Position numbers and translations under genes: made by a program
The notes under the pieces: model-generated
Told to the model about the DNA's origin: nothing
Seen by the model: only the letters and a program-made list of their open reading frames with translations
The model's database searches: none
Shown here: positions 8,985-18,150 of the stretch, one piece after another
Layout: each line of letters begins with the position of its first letter
How positions within the stretch are numbered: position 1 is the first letter of the stretch
DNA from: a bacterium
GTDB lineage: Bacteria > CAIWAD01
DNA length: 64,000 nt
Direction: 5' to 3'
Assembly: GCA_030429345.1 (NCBI GenBank)
Contig: JAUIFJ010000015.1
Span: 30,670 to 94,669, forward strand

Positions 8985-10801
8985 CCGGATCCGGCCTGTG
9001 CCGCCGCCTGTTTCGTTCCGCTACCGGGCAGCGAGGACGGAATGCGCAACTGGAAGCAACTGCCCTTGCCCGGTTCGCTGTCGACCGTGATGCGGCCTCC
9101 ATGGGCCCGGGCAATGTGCTTGACGATGGACAGGCCCAGGCCCGTCCCGCCCATTTTGCGGCTGCGGGCCTTGTCGACCACGTAGAAGCGTTCGAAGAGC
9201 CGCGGCAGGTCCGCCCCGGGAATGCCGATGCCCTGGTCGCGCACGCAGAGCTGCAGCTCGCTCCCGTCTACCCAGGCCTGGATCTGCACCTGGCCGCCGG
9301 GATCGCTGTATTTGATGGCGTTCTCCACCAGGTTGCTCAGGGCGCGCTCGATGCGGTGGCTGTCGATGGACCAGGCCAGGTCGGCGGGACAGTCCAGCTT
9401 CAGTTTCACCTTCCGTTCCGCGGCCAGGGACTGGAAGAGTTCGCGCACCATGTCCAGCAGGGGAAACAACTCGATCGTCTGCCGATCGATGATTCCGCCA
9501 TCGCGCTCCTCGCGCTCGATGCGGGAAAGCTCCAGCAGGTCGTCGATGATGGCGTTCATGCGGGTCACCTGGCGCTGGATGATGCCCAGGAAGCGCTCGA
9601 GGGTCTCGCGGTCGGCTCCGCCATCCTCGAGCAGGGTCTCGACGAAACCGCGGATCGAGGTGATCGGCGTGCGCAGCTCGTGTGAGACATTGGCCACGAA
9701 GTCCTCGCGCACGGTTTCCAGGCGCTTGAGCCGCGTGATCTCGTTGAGCACGCAGAGCGTGCCGATCACCTGCTCGCTCGAGTCGAGCAGCGGTGTCACG
9801 CTGACCGCGTAGTGGCGCGTGCCCTCTCCGTCCAGCTGCACCCGGTGCTCCGAGTCCCCGCCTTCCGCCAGGGCGCTCTCGAGGGCCTGCCGCAGGCCGT
9901 CGTGTTCCAGGCATTCGGGGAAGATGCGGCGCAGCAGGCGCGCCTCGCGCGTGCGCAGGTGGCTGCAGGCGGCGCGGTTGATGAAGACGGAGCGCATGTC
10001 GCGGTCGAGACCGATCACGCCCTCGTTCATGCTGTCGAGCAAAGCCTCGCGCATGTTGCGCTCGCGGGCCAGGGAGCGCACCTTCTCGTCGACGCGCTCG
10101 GCCATGTGATTCATGGCCGCTCCCAGGCTGTTCAGCTCCTCCACCTTGCCCTCTTCCAGGCGCAGGCTGAGGCTTCCGCTGGCGTACTGCTCCGCCGCCT
10201 GCCGCATCTGCTCGATGGGAACGGAGATCCGTCGCGTATACCACAGGCTCAGCAGGGCCGCCAGCAGCATGAAGCCGAGGCTGATCCCGAAGATCTCACG
10301 TTGCTGGGCCAGGATCGCCTTCTGCACCCCGCGCAGGGGCACCGACAGGCGGAAGACCGGCGCGTCCCCTCGCGGGTCGAGCAGCATGGCGTGATACACC
10401 ATCTCCGCGCCCAGCGTCCGGCTGTAGCGCACGGACTCGCCCGCCCCCGTCGCGCGGGCCTGGAGGATCTCCGGCCGGTTGCCGTGGTTGTCCATCAGCT
10501 CGGGATCCTCGTCCGTGTCGGCCAGGACCAGGCCTTCGCGGGCGATCAGCGTGAAGCGGGTGTCGGTGCGGCGGGCGGCCCGCGCGAGCAGGCTGTCGAC
10601 GGCAGGGACCTCCGGATCGGAAAGGGCCTGGATCACGAAGGGCGCCAGCAGCCGGCTCTGCACGCCCAGGTCGCTGGTCTGGCGCTCGATGGCGACGCGA
10701 TGCAGGTGACGTCCGGCCACCAGGGCCAACAACGCCAGGCTCAGGACCAGAACCGCGAGGGAGGGGGGATAGATCAACCAGAAGAGCTTGCGCGGCCTCA
10801 T
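8981..10801 (-). CDS. phoR: Sensor histidine kinase PhoR-like
   Basis: 606 aa. TM helices at about 10-30 and 172-188 flank a periplasmic sensor region. Then come HAMP (about 188-240), PAS (about 250-355), a dimerisation domain with NVSHELRTPIT (phosphorylated His374) and an ATPase domain with N-box (LSNLVENAIKYS), G1 (DQGIGIP) and G2 (GGTGLGLSIVKHI). PAS plus HAMP plus the adjacent OmpR-type regulator is the PhoR layout of the phosphate-starvation system. It starts 36 bp after phoB stops, in the same direction. No pst transport genes are visible here, so the phosphate role is inferred from family and pairing. Confidence 0.85.
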   Translation of the reverse strand: MRPRKLFWLIYPPSLAVLVLSLALLALVAGRHLHRVAIERQTSDLGVQSRLLAPFVIQALSDPEVPAVDSLLARAARRTDTRFTLIAREGLVLADTDEDPELMDNHGNRPEILQARATGAGESVRYSRTLGAEMVYHAMLLDPRGDAPVFRLSVPLRGVQKAILAQQREIFGISLGFMLLAALLSLWYTRRISVPIEQMRQAAEQYASGSLSLRLEEGKVEELNSLGAAMNHMAERVDEKVRSLARERNMREALLDSMNEGVIGLDRDMRSVFINRAACSHLRTREARLLRRIFPECLEHDGLRQALESALAEGGDSEHRVQLDGEGTRHYAVSVTPLLDSSEQVIGTLCVLNEITRLKRLETVREDFVANVSHELRTPITSIRGFVETLLEDGGADRETLERFLGIIQRQVTRMNAIIDDLLELSRIEREERDGGIIDRQTIELFPLLDMVRELFQSLAAERKVKLKLDCPADLAWSIDSHRIERALSNLVENAIKYSDPGGQVQIQAWVDGSELQLCVRDQGIGIPGADLPRLFERFYVVDKARSRKMGGTGLGLSIVKHIARAHGGRITVDSEPGKGSCFQLRIPSSLPGSGTKQAAAQAGSG

Positions 10802-10837
10802 GCGCTTCCTTCCCGGATCAGGTCCGCGGCGGGGCGG

Positions 10838-11557
10838 CTAGTCGGTTTCTTCGACCTCTTCGGCAAAGCGGTAGCCGACGCCGCGCACGGTCTCGATCAG
10901 GCGAGCCGATTCGCCCAGTTTCTTGCGCAGTCCGACCACCTGGACATCCACGGAACGTTTGGTCACAGGATAGCCTTCTCCGCGGATACTGTCCACGATC
11001 TGGTAGCGGCTGAAGACCCAGCCGGGACGACCGGCCAACAGGGCAAGCAGATGGAATTCGGTGTAGGTCAACTCGAGGGCCTTGCCGTTCAGGGTCGCCC
11101 TGTGGCGGTTGGGGTCGATCTCTACGGGGCCGCGCTGAATGCGCCCGCTTGCCACAGGATGCGCGCCGCCGTCCTCTTCGCGCCGGCGTCGGCGGATTAC
11201 CGCGCGAATGCGCGCGCAGAGCAGTTTGGGACTGAAGGGCTTCGTGACATAGTCGTCTGCGCCGCTTTCCAGGCCCTGGATCATCTCCTTCTCCTCGCTG
11301 CGCGCGGTGAGCATGATCACCGGCGTCTGCGCCAGGCGGGGATGGGCGCGCAAGTCGGAACAGATCTGGTGGCCATTCTTGCCCGGAAGCATCAGGTCGA
11401 GCAGGATCAGGTCCGGCTCCATGCTTTCCGCGCGGGCCAGGGCCTCATCGCCTTTCTGCACCACCTCGGACTCGAAGCCCTCGCGGTGCAGGGTGAACTG
11501 GATCAATTCGACAATGTCGTCTTCGTCTTCCACCACCAGGATGCGTTCTGCCTTCAT
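10838..11557 (-). CDS. phoB: Response regulator PhoB-like (OmpR family)
   Basis: 239 aa. Receiver domain 1-120 with acidic pocket EDEDD, phosphoacceptor Asp54 (LLDLMLPG), switch Thr (MLTARS) and Lys (VTKPFS). The C-terminal winged helix (about 138-232) has the OmpR-type pattern LTYTEFHLL...SRYQIVDSI...KRSVDVQVVGLRKKLG. ATG is at 11557. It is first gene of the phoB-phoR-nucleotidyltransferase unit and would bind Pho-box-like sites once phosphorylated; I did not find a convincing Pho box in nearby promoters. Confidence 0.87.
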   Translation of the reverse strand: MKAERILVVEDEDDIVELIQFTLHREGFESEVVQKGDEALARAESMEPDLILLDLMLPGKNGHQICSDLRAHPRLAQTPVIMLTARSEEKEMIQGLESGADDYVTKPFSPKLLCARIRAVIRRRRREEDGGAHPVASGRIQRGPVEIDPNRHRATLNGKALELTYTEFHLLALLAGRPGWVFSRYQIVDSIRGEGYPVTKRSVDVQVVGLRKKLGESARLIETVRGVGYRFAEEVEETD

Positions 11558-11658
11558 CCAGTCTCTCCCGTCAGATTTGGGATGCCGTCGATGCGAGGAT
11601 CGGAATCGGAACCTCCTGCAGCGATTGTCTCAGAAAAAGGCAAAATGAAAGGCAACTG

Positions 11659-12174
11659 TTAGAAAGAAGTAAGTCCGATCCAGCCTGCCGGCCGTTGAAT
11701 GGCATCGCGCTGCCCGCGTCCTTCCAGCTCATCGAGGTGCTGGCGGAAGGTGGCGTAGTCGCTTTCCTGCAGCAGGCCGAGCAGGGGCTCGAGAACAACC
11801 AGATGCCCCCCCTTGCCGGCCAGGTGGACCAGACGCTCAACGTCCCGGCGGCCCAGGGCGAAAGGCAATCGATGGCTCGCCAGCCAATACAACAGGTCCC
11901 GCTCCAGATCCAGATCCACCAGCAGCGACCAGGGGCCGGGCAGGTCGAAATGCTCGGCCAGTCCCTGGAGCACCCGCAGACCGGGGCTGTGGTCGGGATC
12001 CCGCAGGATCGCCTGGATGCTGCCGGTTCCCAGCCCGGTCTCTTCGGAAAGGGCCAGCACACTGATGCCCTGACCCTGGCGCGCCTCGGCCATCAACCGT
12101 CGCAGGTTGCGGGCCACCAGGCCATGCAAGGGACGCGCCTCCGGATCCGGGCGCTTGCGCGCACGTGGACTCAT
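11659..12174 (-). CDS. XRE-family (Cro/CI-type) helix-turn-helix regulator
   Basis: 171 aa. Residues about 17-75 form a lambda-repressor-like helix-turn-helix: LVARNLRRLMAEA, then ISVLALSEETGLGTGSIQAIL as helices 2-3. The C-terminal 90 residues are helical and unassigned. It lies 101 bp upstream of phoB on the same strand and could be cotranscribed, but no control target is visible. The 209 bp upstream holds a short dispersed repeat and no gene. Confidence 0.7.
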   Translation of the reverse strand: MSPRARKRPDPEARPLHGLVARNLRRLMAEARQGQGISVLALSEETGLGTGSIQAILRDPDHSPGLRVLQGLAEHFDLPGPWSLLVDLDLERDLLYWLASHRLPFALGRRDVERLVHLAGKGGHLVVLEPLLGLLQESDYATFRQHLDELEGRGQRDAIQRPAGWIGLTSF

Positions 12175-12333
12175 GGTTCCTCCACTTCTGGAAACCCGTG
12201 CGTTCAGGTCTGGGGTCGATCGGGGGGGTTGTGCTTCAGGCGTCCGGATACGCCTTGGAATGGATACGGGACAAGGGCTGTATGGGTTCCCCTCTCCCTT
12301 CGAACAAACCTATCGGCACGATCACCCCCAAAA

Positions 12334-12355
12334 ATCGCTATCGGGATCGCTATCG
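12334..12355. repeat. Short dispersed repeat (ATCGCTATCG doublet), copy 1
   Basis: Two direct copies of ATCGCTATCG separated by GG, preceded by a C-run and A-run. The same 22 bp recurs at 31596-31617 with a similar C-rich flank. It lies between the XRE gene start and the UbiA gene stop. Confidence 0.7.
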
Positions 12356-12383
12356 AAGGTTGCCCTCCCCTGCAGGGCTGGCC

Positions 12384-13229
12384 TCAGAAGGGAATCCCTT
12401 CCCAGAGCTTCCCCCACCAGCAAGCCTGTACCCAGGCCAGCAGCAGCAGGCCCTGCAGCAGGCCTCTTCGGCGGGCATCAGCGCGGCCGGCATCCAGCCA
12501 CAGGGCGATCAGCAGCACCAGGGGCAGGCCCAGCCGAACGAGCAGGTCGAAGGGAGAGAACCAGGCCAGGGGCAGGCTGGCCAGCCACAACAGGCCCAGC
12601 AGCGGCCCGCGGCCGAGCAGCGCGCAGAGGGTGCGCTTGCCGGCGCGCAGATCCTCGTCCCGGTCAGGCAGGGTGGTGGCAATGGCGGCGATGAAGGCGG
12701 TCAGCAACAAGAAGAGCCAGTCCCCGGTCGGAAGAGCGGCGGCCGATGCGCCGCTCACCCACAGGGCCAGCAGGGGCAGGACGAGTCCGACTCCGGCGGT
12801 CTGCAGGAATTCGCCGCCACCGCGGTAGTTGAGGCGAAGGGGCGGAAAACTGTAGGCCAGGAACAGTCCCAGCCCGGCAAGGGCCAGCAGGGGCAGGAGC
12901 CACTTGCCGACCAGGGCGCCCAGCCAGGCGAAACACAGCAGATAGCCTTCGGCGGCCAGCATGCCCGCCGCCTTCAGCTGCCGGGGCCGCAGTTCCCCGC
13001 GAGGCAGCACGCCGGAGCCGCCGCTGATCCAGGTCGGCTGTCCGGCATCGCTTCCGCGGTCCGCGAAATCGTTGAGCCAGACGATGGCCAGCTGCAACAG
13101 CCAGCCGCCAATCAGCAGCGTGATCCACGGCGCGTCCCCGCCGGCCGCCTGTGCTCCAATCAACAGCGGCGGCCAGAGGTTGAGCACGGACAAGGGCCGC
13201 GCCGAACGAATCCAGGCAACCGGCTTCAA
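12384..13229 (-). CDS. UbiA-family prenyltransferase (MenA/UbiA-like)
   Basis: 281 aa integral membrane protein with 8-9 hydrophobic helices. The first metal/diphosphate motif NDFADRGSD is at 53-61 and the second, DRDEDLRAGKRT, lies near 205. The family transfers a polyprenyl chain to an aromatic acceptor in quinone or lipid synthesis. TTG 13229 is used because an in-frame stop lies just upstream and the N-terminus (WIRSARPLSV) aligns with family starts. A second UbiA protein at 23448-24335 shares a YRGGGE motif. A polyprenyl diphosphate synthase is at 51528-52544. The acceptor is not known. Confidence 0.8.
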   Translation of the reverse strand: MKPVAWIRSARPLSVLNLWPPLLIGAQAAGGDAPWITLLIGGWLLQLAIVWLNDFADRGSDAGQPTWISGGSGVLPRGELRPRQLKAAGMLAAEGYLLCFAWLGALVGKWLLPLLALAGLGLFLAYSFPPLRLNYRGGGEFLQTAGVGLVLPLLALWVSGASAAALPTGDWLFLLLTAFIAAIATTLPDRDEDLRAGKRTLCALLGRGPLLGLLWLASLPLAWFSPFDLLVRLGLPLVLLIALWLDAGRADARRRGLLQGLLLLAWVQACWWGKLWEGIPF

Positions 13230-13255
13230 GAGCGAAGCTGTGATTCAGAAGAACG

Positions 13256-13371
13256 CGCACGGAGAGCACAGAGAAGACAGAGAGCGCCGAGAAGAGATTG
13301 GGGCGGATTGCAGTGAACACCCATTCGATCTTCCTCCGTGTCCTCTGTCTTCTCCGCGCTCTCTGTGCGAG
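13256..13371. repeat. Inverted-repeat element of the CACGGAGAGCACAGAG type
   Basis: Left arm (from 13256) reads cacggagagcacagagaag; the right arm, ending near 13371, is its imperfect reverse complement. Related purine/pyrimidine-biased inverted repeats occur at 25152-25250 and, as a single arm, at 62086-62130. They are intergenic and look like common dispersed non-coding repeats rather than genes. Confidence 0.65.
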
Positions 13372-13385
13372 ATCTTAAATGAAAA

Positions 13386-13415
13386 GACCGCCCCGCCAGC
13401 AAGGGCAGGGCGGTC
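13386..13415 (-). terminator. Intrinsic terminator after acetyl-CoA hydrolase gene
   Basis: GACCGCCC / GGGCGGTC stem, extended inward by further G-C pairs, with TTTT on the minus-strand side. It begins 25 bp past the stop at 13441. Confidence 0.75.
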
Positions 13416-13440
13416 CATGGGATGCGTGTGCTACACTCCC

Positions 13441-14733
13441 CTACCCGGGAATGCTCAGGCCCCAGATCTCCCGGGCGCCCTTCATCAGCTCCTCGCGGAA
13501 ATCGGGGTGGGAGATTCGGATCAGCTCGCGGGCGCGCTCGCGCAGGCTGCGGCCCTTCAGGTTGGCCACGCCGTACTCGGTGACGATGTGCTGCACGTGG
13601 GCGCGCGTGGTCACCACGCCGGCTCCGGGCGTCAGCGTCGGCACCAGGCGTGATACGGTGCCGCCGGCCGCCGTCGAGGGCAGGGCGATGATCGCCTTGC
13701 CGCCGGGGCTCAGCGCCGCGCCGCGAATGAAGTCCATCTGTCCGCCGACGCCGCTGTAGATTTGCGTGCCCATGGAATCGGCGCAGACCTGGCCGGACAG
13801 GTCGACCTGGATCGCGCTGTTGATGGCCGTCACATTGGAGTTGCGGCGAATGTTGGCCGTGTCATTGACGTACTCGATATCCAGGAAGACCACTTCCGGA
13901 TTATCATCGACAAAATCGTAGAGCTTGCGCGAGCCCATGGCGAAGCCGGTGACGATCTTGCCCGGATGCACCTTCTTGCAGGCGCCGGTGATCACTCCGC
14001 GCTCCACCAGGTCGAGCACTCCCTCGGCGAACATTTCCGTGTGGATGCCCAGGTCCTTGTGCCCCGTCAGGTTGGACAGGGCCGCGTCGGGAATCGCGCC
14101 GATGCCCATTTGCAGACAGGCCCCGTCCCGGATCAGCGAGGCCACACGCTCGCCGATCGCGCGGGTGGTTTCCGTCTGCCGCGCCGGCGGGAACTCATGC
14201 AGGGGCACATCCTCTTCGTATACGGCGTGGAAACGGTTGTAGGGAATGAAGGCGTCGCCATGGGTGCGCGGCATGCTGGGATTGATGTGGGCGATCACCT
14301 TGTTGGCCACCTCGCAGGCCGCCTTGGCCGCCTCGACGCTGATGCCCAGCGTACACATGCCATGGGCGTCCGGCGGGCTGACCTGCAAAAGGACCGTGTC
14401 CACCCGCTGCTCGCCATTGCGGAAAAGCTTGGGAATCTCGGAAAGGAAGATCGGCACGTAGTCGGCCTTGCCCTCGTTGACGATTTTGCGCGAGGGCGCT
14501 CCGACGAAGAAGCAGCGCAGGCGGAGATGCCCTTCCAGCTCGGGGGCGGTGACGACCTGGGCGCCTTCCGTATGCAGCTGCATCAGGGTGATGTTGTGCT
14601 TGTCCATGGCATGCTTGGCAATGCCTTCCAGCAGGCGCACCGGCGTAGAGGCCATGCTGTGAACCCAGACAAACTCGTTGCTTTCGATCGAGGCCACCAC
14701 CTCTTCGGGTGAAGCCGCTTTATAGGGTGCCAT
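13441..14733 (-). CDS. Acetyl-CoA hydrolase / 4-hydroxybutyrate CoA-transferase family
   Basis: 430 aa, the usual family length. Diagnostic stretches are MGIGAIPDAAL, GIHTEMFAEG (the Glu is the expected covalent CoA carrier) and YSGVGGQMDFIRGA. The family moves CoA between acyl groups and acetate (for example 4-hydroxybutyrate or butyrate CoA-transferase) or hydrolyses acetyl-CoA; sequence alone does not decide. GGGAGG precedes ATG 14733 by 5 nt. It is a single-gene unit ended by the terminator at 13386-13415, divergent from the methyltransferase gene. Confidence 0.85.
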   Translation of the reverse strand: MAPYKAASPEEVVASIESNEFVWVHSMASTPVRLLEGIAKHAMDKHNITLMQLHTEGAQVVTAPELEGHLRLRCFFVGAPSRKIVNEGKADYVPIFLSEIPKLFRNGEQRVDTVLLQVSPPDAHGMCTLGISVEAAKAACEVANKVIAHINPSMPRTHGDAFIPYNRFHAVYEEDVPLHEFPPARQTETTRAIGERVASLIRDGACLQMGIGAIPDAALSNLTGHKDLGIHTEMFAEGVLDLVERGVITGACKKVHPGKIVTGFAMGSRKLYDFVDDNPEVVFLDIEYVNDTANIRRNSNVTAINSAIQVDLSGQVCADSMGTQIYSGVGGQMDFIRGAALSPGGKAIIALPSTAAGGTVSRLVPTLTPGAGVVTTRAHVQHIVTEYGVANLKGRSLRERARELIRISHPDFREELMKGAREIWGLSIPG

Positions 14734-14957
14734 TCGTCCTCCCGTTTCTCAGGCAATCTTCTAGTCGGGACTATCGTCATTTCCAGGCCGAGCTGGAGTA
14801 TACCAACCGCCGCTCTGCCGGGGAACAACGAAGCTAGAACGCGGGATCCCTCCTTGAATTGACCCACATCAACGGAAGCCCGGAAAGCGGAAAAGAGAGA
14901 AGAAAAATCGCAGGAAACGGGTGGCGCCGCGCCCCCTGCCAGCCCCATCTTTCCCCC

Positions 14958-15827
14958 ATGATACACCTGGACAACCACAGCCAGCAGCGCGTCCTCCGCG
15001 CCCTGGCCCTGATGAGCGACGGCCGGGCGCGCCCGGAGCTCGACCTGGCGACCATCGCCGCCGAAATGCAGCTCAGCCCGGCCCACGCCCAGAAGCTCTT
15101 CAAGCGCTGGGTCGGCCTGAGCCCGAAGGCCTTCCTGCAGGCCCTGACCCTGAAAGCGCTGCGCGAACGGATCCTGCAGGAGGGCAGCCTGGAACACCTG
15201 GCCTGGGATTGCGGGCTTTCCGGCGGCTCCCGGCTCTACGACCTGGTGCTGAAGACCGAAGCCTGCACCCCCGGATCCCTGAAGCGGCGCGGCCAGGGCC
15301 TGGAGATCCGCTATGGCATCCATTCCGGCCCATTCGGGGAGTTCCTGCTCGCCACCAGCGACAAGGGCATCTGCTTTCTGGGATTCCTGGCCCAGCGCGG
15401 ATCCGCCGCCGGTCTGGAAGAATTGCGGAGCCAGTTTCCGCTGGCCCGTCTGCTCGAGGACAGGGAGGGAACGCGAGAGGTGGCGGAACAGGTCTTTCCC
15501 GTGCGGGACGCGGGCAGCGCGCTTTCCCTGCACCTGCTGGGAACGCCTTTTCAGCTAAAGGTCTGGGAGGCCCTGTTGAGAATCCCCGATGGACAGCTGA
15601 CGACCTACCAGGAGATCGCCCGTGCCTGCGGACAGGACAAGGCCTCGCGGGCGGTGGGGGGCGGAGTCGGCGCCAATCCGGTTTCCTGGCTGATTCCCTG
15701 CCACCGCGTCATCCGGAAGATGGGCCTGCCGGGACACTATCGCTGGGGCGCGGGCGTCAAGCAAAGCCTGCTGGCCTGGGAAGGGACGCGGCGACCAGGC
15801 GAATCCTCTTGCGATCCAGAGGCTTGA
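14958..15827 (+). CDS. AraC-type HTH fused to O6-methylguanine-DNA methyltransferase (Ada-like, lacking N-Ada domain)
   Basis: 289 aa from ATG 14958; the longer frame from TTG 14859 adds a segment without family features. Residues 1-95 form an AraC-type DNA-binding domain with two HTH-like segments; about 105-280 is the methyltransferase, with the active site PCHRVI (alkyl-accepting Cys) after GGGVGANPVSWLI. The N-terminal zinc/phosphotriester domain that makes Ada methyl-responsive is absent. It may therefore act as repair enzyme and regulator without that switch. It is monocistronic with no clear ribosome binding site. Confidence 0.8.
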   Translation: MIHLDNHSQQRVLRALALMSDGRARPELDLATIAAEMQLSPAHAQKLFKRWVGLSPKAFLQALTLKALRERILQEGSLEHLAWDCGLSGGSRLYDLVLKTEACTPGSLKRRGQGLEIRYGIHSGPFGEFLLATSDKGICFLGFLAQRGSAAGLEELRSQFPLARLLEDREGTREVAEQVFPVRDAGSALSLHLLGTPFQLKVWEALLRIPDGQLTTYQEIARACGQDKASRAVGGGVGANPVSWLIPCHRVIRKMGLPGHYRWGAGVKQSLLAWEGTRRPGESSCDPEA

Positions 15828-15890
15828 AGCCCACCTTGGATCGGCGGCCTTCGGGCCCATCCCCCCCTTAGGAAAAGCGAGAGGTTCCCC

Positions 15891-17414
15891 GTGGATCCTG
15901 ACATGGAACACCCACAGGCAAACGCAGGACGATCACGCCCCTCCGAAGCTCCCGCCATCCTGGAAGTGGATCTCGACTTCCGTCTGCAATCTGCCAGCCA
16001 GGCCTGCCGGACGCTGTTGCCGGAACTGGACCCCAGGGATCCCTCCTCCGCGGCCCGGGTCCTTGAGCCGCTGCTTCGCACCTTGAAACGCCACCAGGCC
16101 GAATCCGGAGCCAGCGAGCTGCAGGCGATTCCGATCCGTTTCATGACGGAAGAAGACGGCGAGCGACAGCTTCCCCTGGCGCGCATCGAGACCCTGCGCA
16201 ACGAATCCGGACAGCCTCGCGGACACAGGATCACGCTGGCGGCGCCGGAAGGGCCTGGTTCAAGGGATCTTCCCCGTGTGCCCCAGGACAGGACGGTCTC
16301 TCCGGAAGAATGGCGCCAGGCCCGGTTGGCCTCCCTGGGGGCGCTCTGCGGGGGCGTGGCGCACAAACTGAACAACCTGCTGGTCAGCATCCTGGGACAC
16401 GCGGAGCTGCTGGGGCTGCAGAACCTGGACGCCTCGGACAAGGACGCGGTGAACCAGATCCTGCACGCAGGCCTGAAGGCGCGCGATCTGTGTTCCGACC
16501 TGCTGCACCTCAACAGCCGCTCGCCGGCCAACCTGGCCACGGTCAACCTGTGGCACCTGATCCACGAGAGCGCCCACCTCTTCAAGTTCAGCCTGCCCTC
16601 CGGCTGCCGTCTCGAATTGCGCGCGGAAGTGGAGGAAGCCTTTGTCCGGGCGGATCCGGCGCTGCTCAAGCGCATCATGCTGCAGATCCTGCTCAACGCG
16701 GGGCGCGCCGTTCCCGAGAACGAGGGACGGATCGTGATCTCCCGTTCCCGGGACAGTGACACGGACTCCATGCTGCTGGATTTCTGGAACAACGGCCCGC
16801 CCCTGCCGCCGGATGTACACGAAACCATTTTCCGTGCCGGGCTCAGCCTCTGGTCCGGCGGAAGCGGCCTGGGCCTCTACATGGCGCGGGAAGACGCCCG
16901 CAGCATGGGCGCCGAACTGTCCTGCGTTCCGGAAAGGGATGGCGCACGCTTCCGCTTGAGATTGCCCTTGAGCCTGTATACGGAACACGCGCCGGGCACG
17001 AGTCCGGGCGGGGAGGAATGGCAGGGCAGCGGGGACATCCTGCTGATCGATGACGAGGAGAGCAACCTCAAGGTGCTGGAGATGGTGCTCAACCAGCGCG
17101 GCTTCCGCACCTTCTGCGCGCAAAGCGGAAAAGAGGGACTGGAACTCTTCGCGCGGCGTGCGGGCGACTGGGGCCTGGCCCTTGTCGATCTGCGCATGCC
17201 GGACATGGACGGGCGGGATGTGATCCAGAGCATGCGCGAAGCCGCGCCCTCCCTGCCGATCCTGCTGACCAGCGGCATCGGGCCGGATGGCGCCTTGATG
17301 GCTCACGAATGCGGCGCCAGCGACTACCTGCCGAAACCCTTCACGGCGGCGCAGCTGGTGGAGACCATCCGCCGCTGGTGTCCGGAAGAATTCCGCCCCG
17401 GCGCGAGAAGCTGA
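15891..17414 (+). CDS. Hybrid histidine kinase with C-terminal receiver domain
   Basis: 507 aa, no membrane segments. A PAS-like N-terminal region (20-130) is followed by an NtrB-like dimerisation helix with GGVAHKLNN, where His is kept but the usual Asp/Glu/Phe follow-on is Lys-Leu. An ATPase domain follows (LLNAGRAV N-box; GGSGLGLYMAR G2). A receiver (about 380-500) has IDDEES, phosphoacceptor Asp in LALVDLRMPDMDG, LLTSG and LPKPF. GTG 15891 and ATG 15903 are both plausible starts. The receiver suggests intramolecular transfer or phosphatase control, with output through an unlinked partner. Confidence 0.8.
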   Translation: MDPDMEHPQANAGRSRPSEAPAILEVDLDFRLQSASQACRTLLPELDPRDPSSAARVLEPLLRTLKRHQAESGASELQAIPIRFMTEEDGERQLPLARIETLRNESGQPRGHRITLAAPEGPGSRDLPRVPQDRTVSPEEWRQARLASLGALCGGVAHKLNNLLVSILGHAELLGLQNLDASDKDAVNQILHAGLKARDLCSDLLHLNSRSPANLATVNLWHLIHESAHLFKFSLPSGCRLELRAEVEEAFVRADPALLKRIMLQILLNAGRAVPENEGRIVISRSRDSDTDSMLLDFWNNGPPLPPDVHETIFRAGLSLWSGGSGLGLYMAREDARSMGAELSCVPERDGARFRLRLPLSLYTEHAPGTSPGGEEWQGSGDILLIDDEESNLKVLEMVLNQRGFRTFCAQSGKEGLELFARRAGDWGLALVDLRMPDMDGRDVIQSMREAAPSLPILLTSGIGPDGALMAHECGASDYLPKPFTAAQLVETIRRWCPEEFRPGARS

Positions 17415-17460
17415 ACCCGTTCCGGATCCGGTCCGGAGCCATCAACCACGGAGAAGCCGC

Positions 17461-18144
17461 ATGCCACGGATCACCTTTCACAGCCATTCCTGTTTCGAGA
17501 TCGTGGGCGCGGGCAAGCGCCTGCTGGTCGACCCCTTCTTCAGCGGCAATCCCCTGGCCCAGGTCGGACCCGGCGATTTCGGCAAGCTGGACGCGATTCT
17601 GGTGACTCATGGCCACGGGGATCACATCGGGGACACGGAAGCCATCGCAAGGGCCACGGGAGCCCGGATCATCTCCGTCTACGAAATTGCCGGCTACTTC
17701 GAGGCCAAGGGCCTGAATGCCCATCCGATGCACATCGGCGGAGGCCGCGAGTTTCCCTTCGGCCACCTGCAGTGGACCATTGCCCACCACGGCTCCACCG
17801 GCCCCGGCGGGGAAGCCCTGGGCAACCCGGCGGGCTTCGTGCTCACCATCGACGGCAAGAAGATTTATCATGCCGGTGACACGGGGCTCTTCCTGGACAT
17901 GCAGCTGATCGGCAGCCACTACGGGCCGCTGGACCTGGCGCTGCTGCCCATTGGCGACAACTTCACCATGGGTATCCGTGACGCGGTCAAGGCCTGTGAA
18001 TTCCTCAAACCGGCGCTGACGGTACCCATGCACTACAACACCTTCCCGCCGATCGAAGTCGACCCGCAGGACTTCGCCAGGCAGGCGGAAGCGGCCGGAC
18101 ATGCCACCCGCGTGCTCGAGGTCGGTGAAAGCCTGGAGCTCTAG
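17461..18144 (+). CDS. UPF0173-type metal-dependent hydrolase (beta-lactamase fold)
   Basis: 227 aa, typical family length. The metal motif THGHGDHIGD lies near 57; later metal ligands are AHHGS, GDTG and VPMHYNT. The family is metallo-beta-lactamase-like (related to UlaG/RNase Z folds); its substrate is not established. It lies between the hybrid kinase and aroC, with only 6 bp before aroC, so the two are probably cotranscribed. Confidence 0.82.
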   Translation: MPRITFHSHSCFEIVGAGKRLLVDPFFSGNPLAQVGPGDFGKLDAILVTHGHGDHIGDTEAIARATGARIISVYEIAGYFEAKGLNAHPMHIGGGREFPFGHLQWTIAHHGSTGPGGEALGNPAGFVLTIDGKKIYHAGDTGLFLDMQLIGSHYGPLDLALLPIGDNFTMGIRDAVKACEFLKPALTVPMHYNTFPPIEVDPQDFARQAEAAGHATRVLEVGESLEL

Positions 18145-18150
18145 CCCTCA

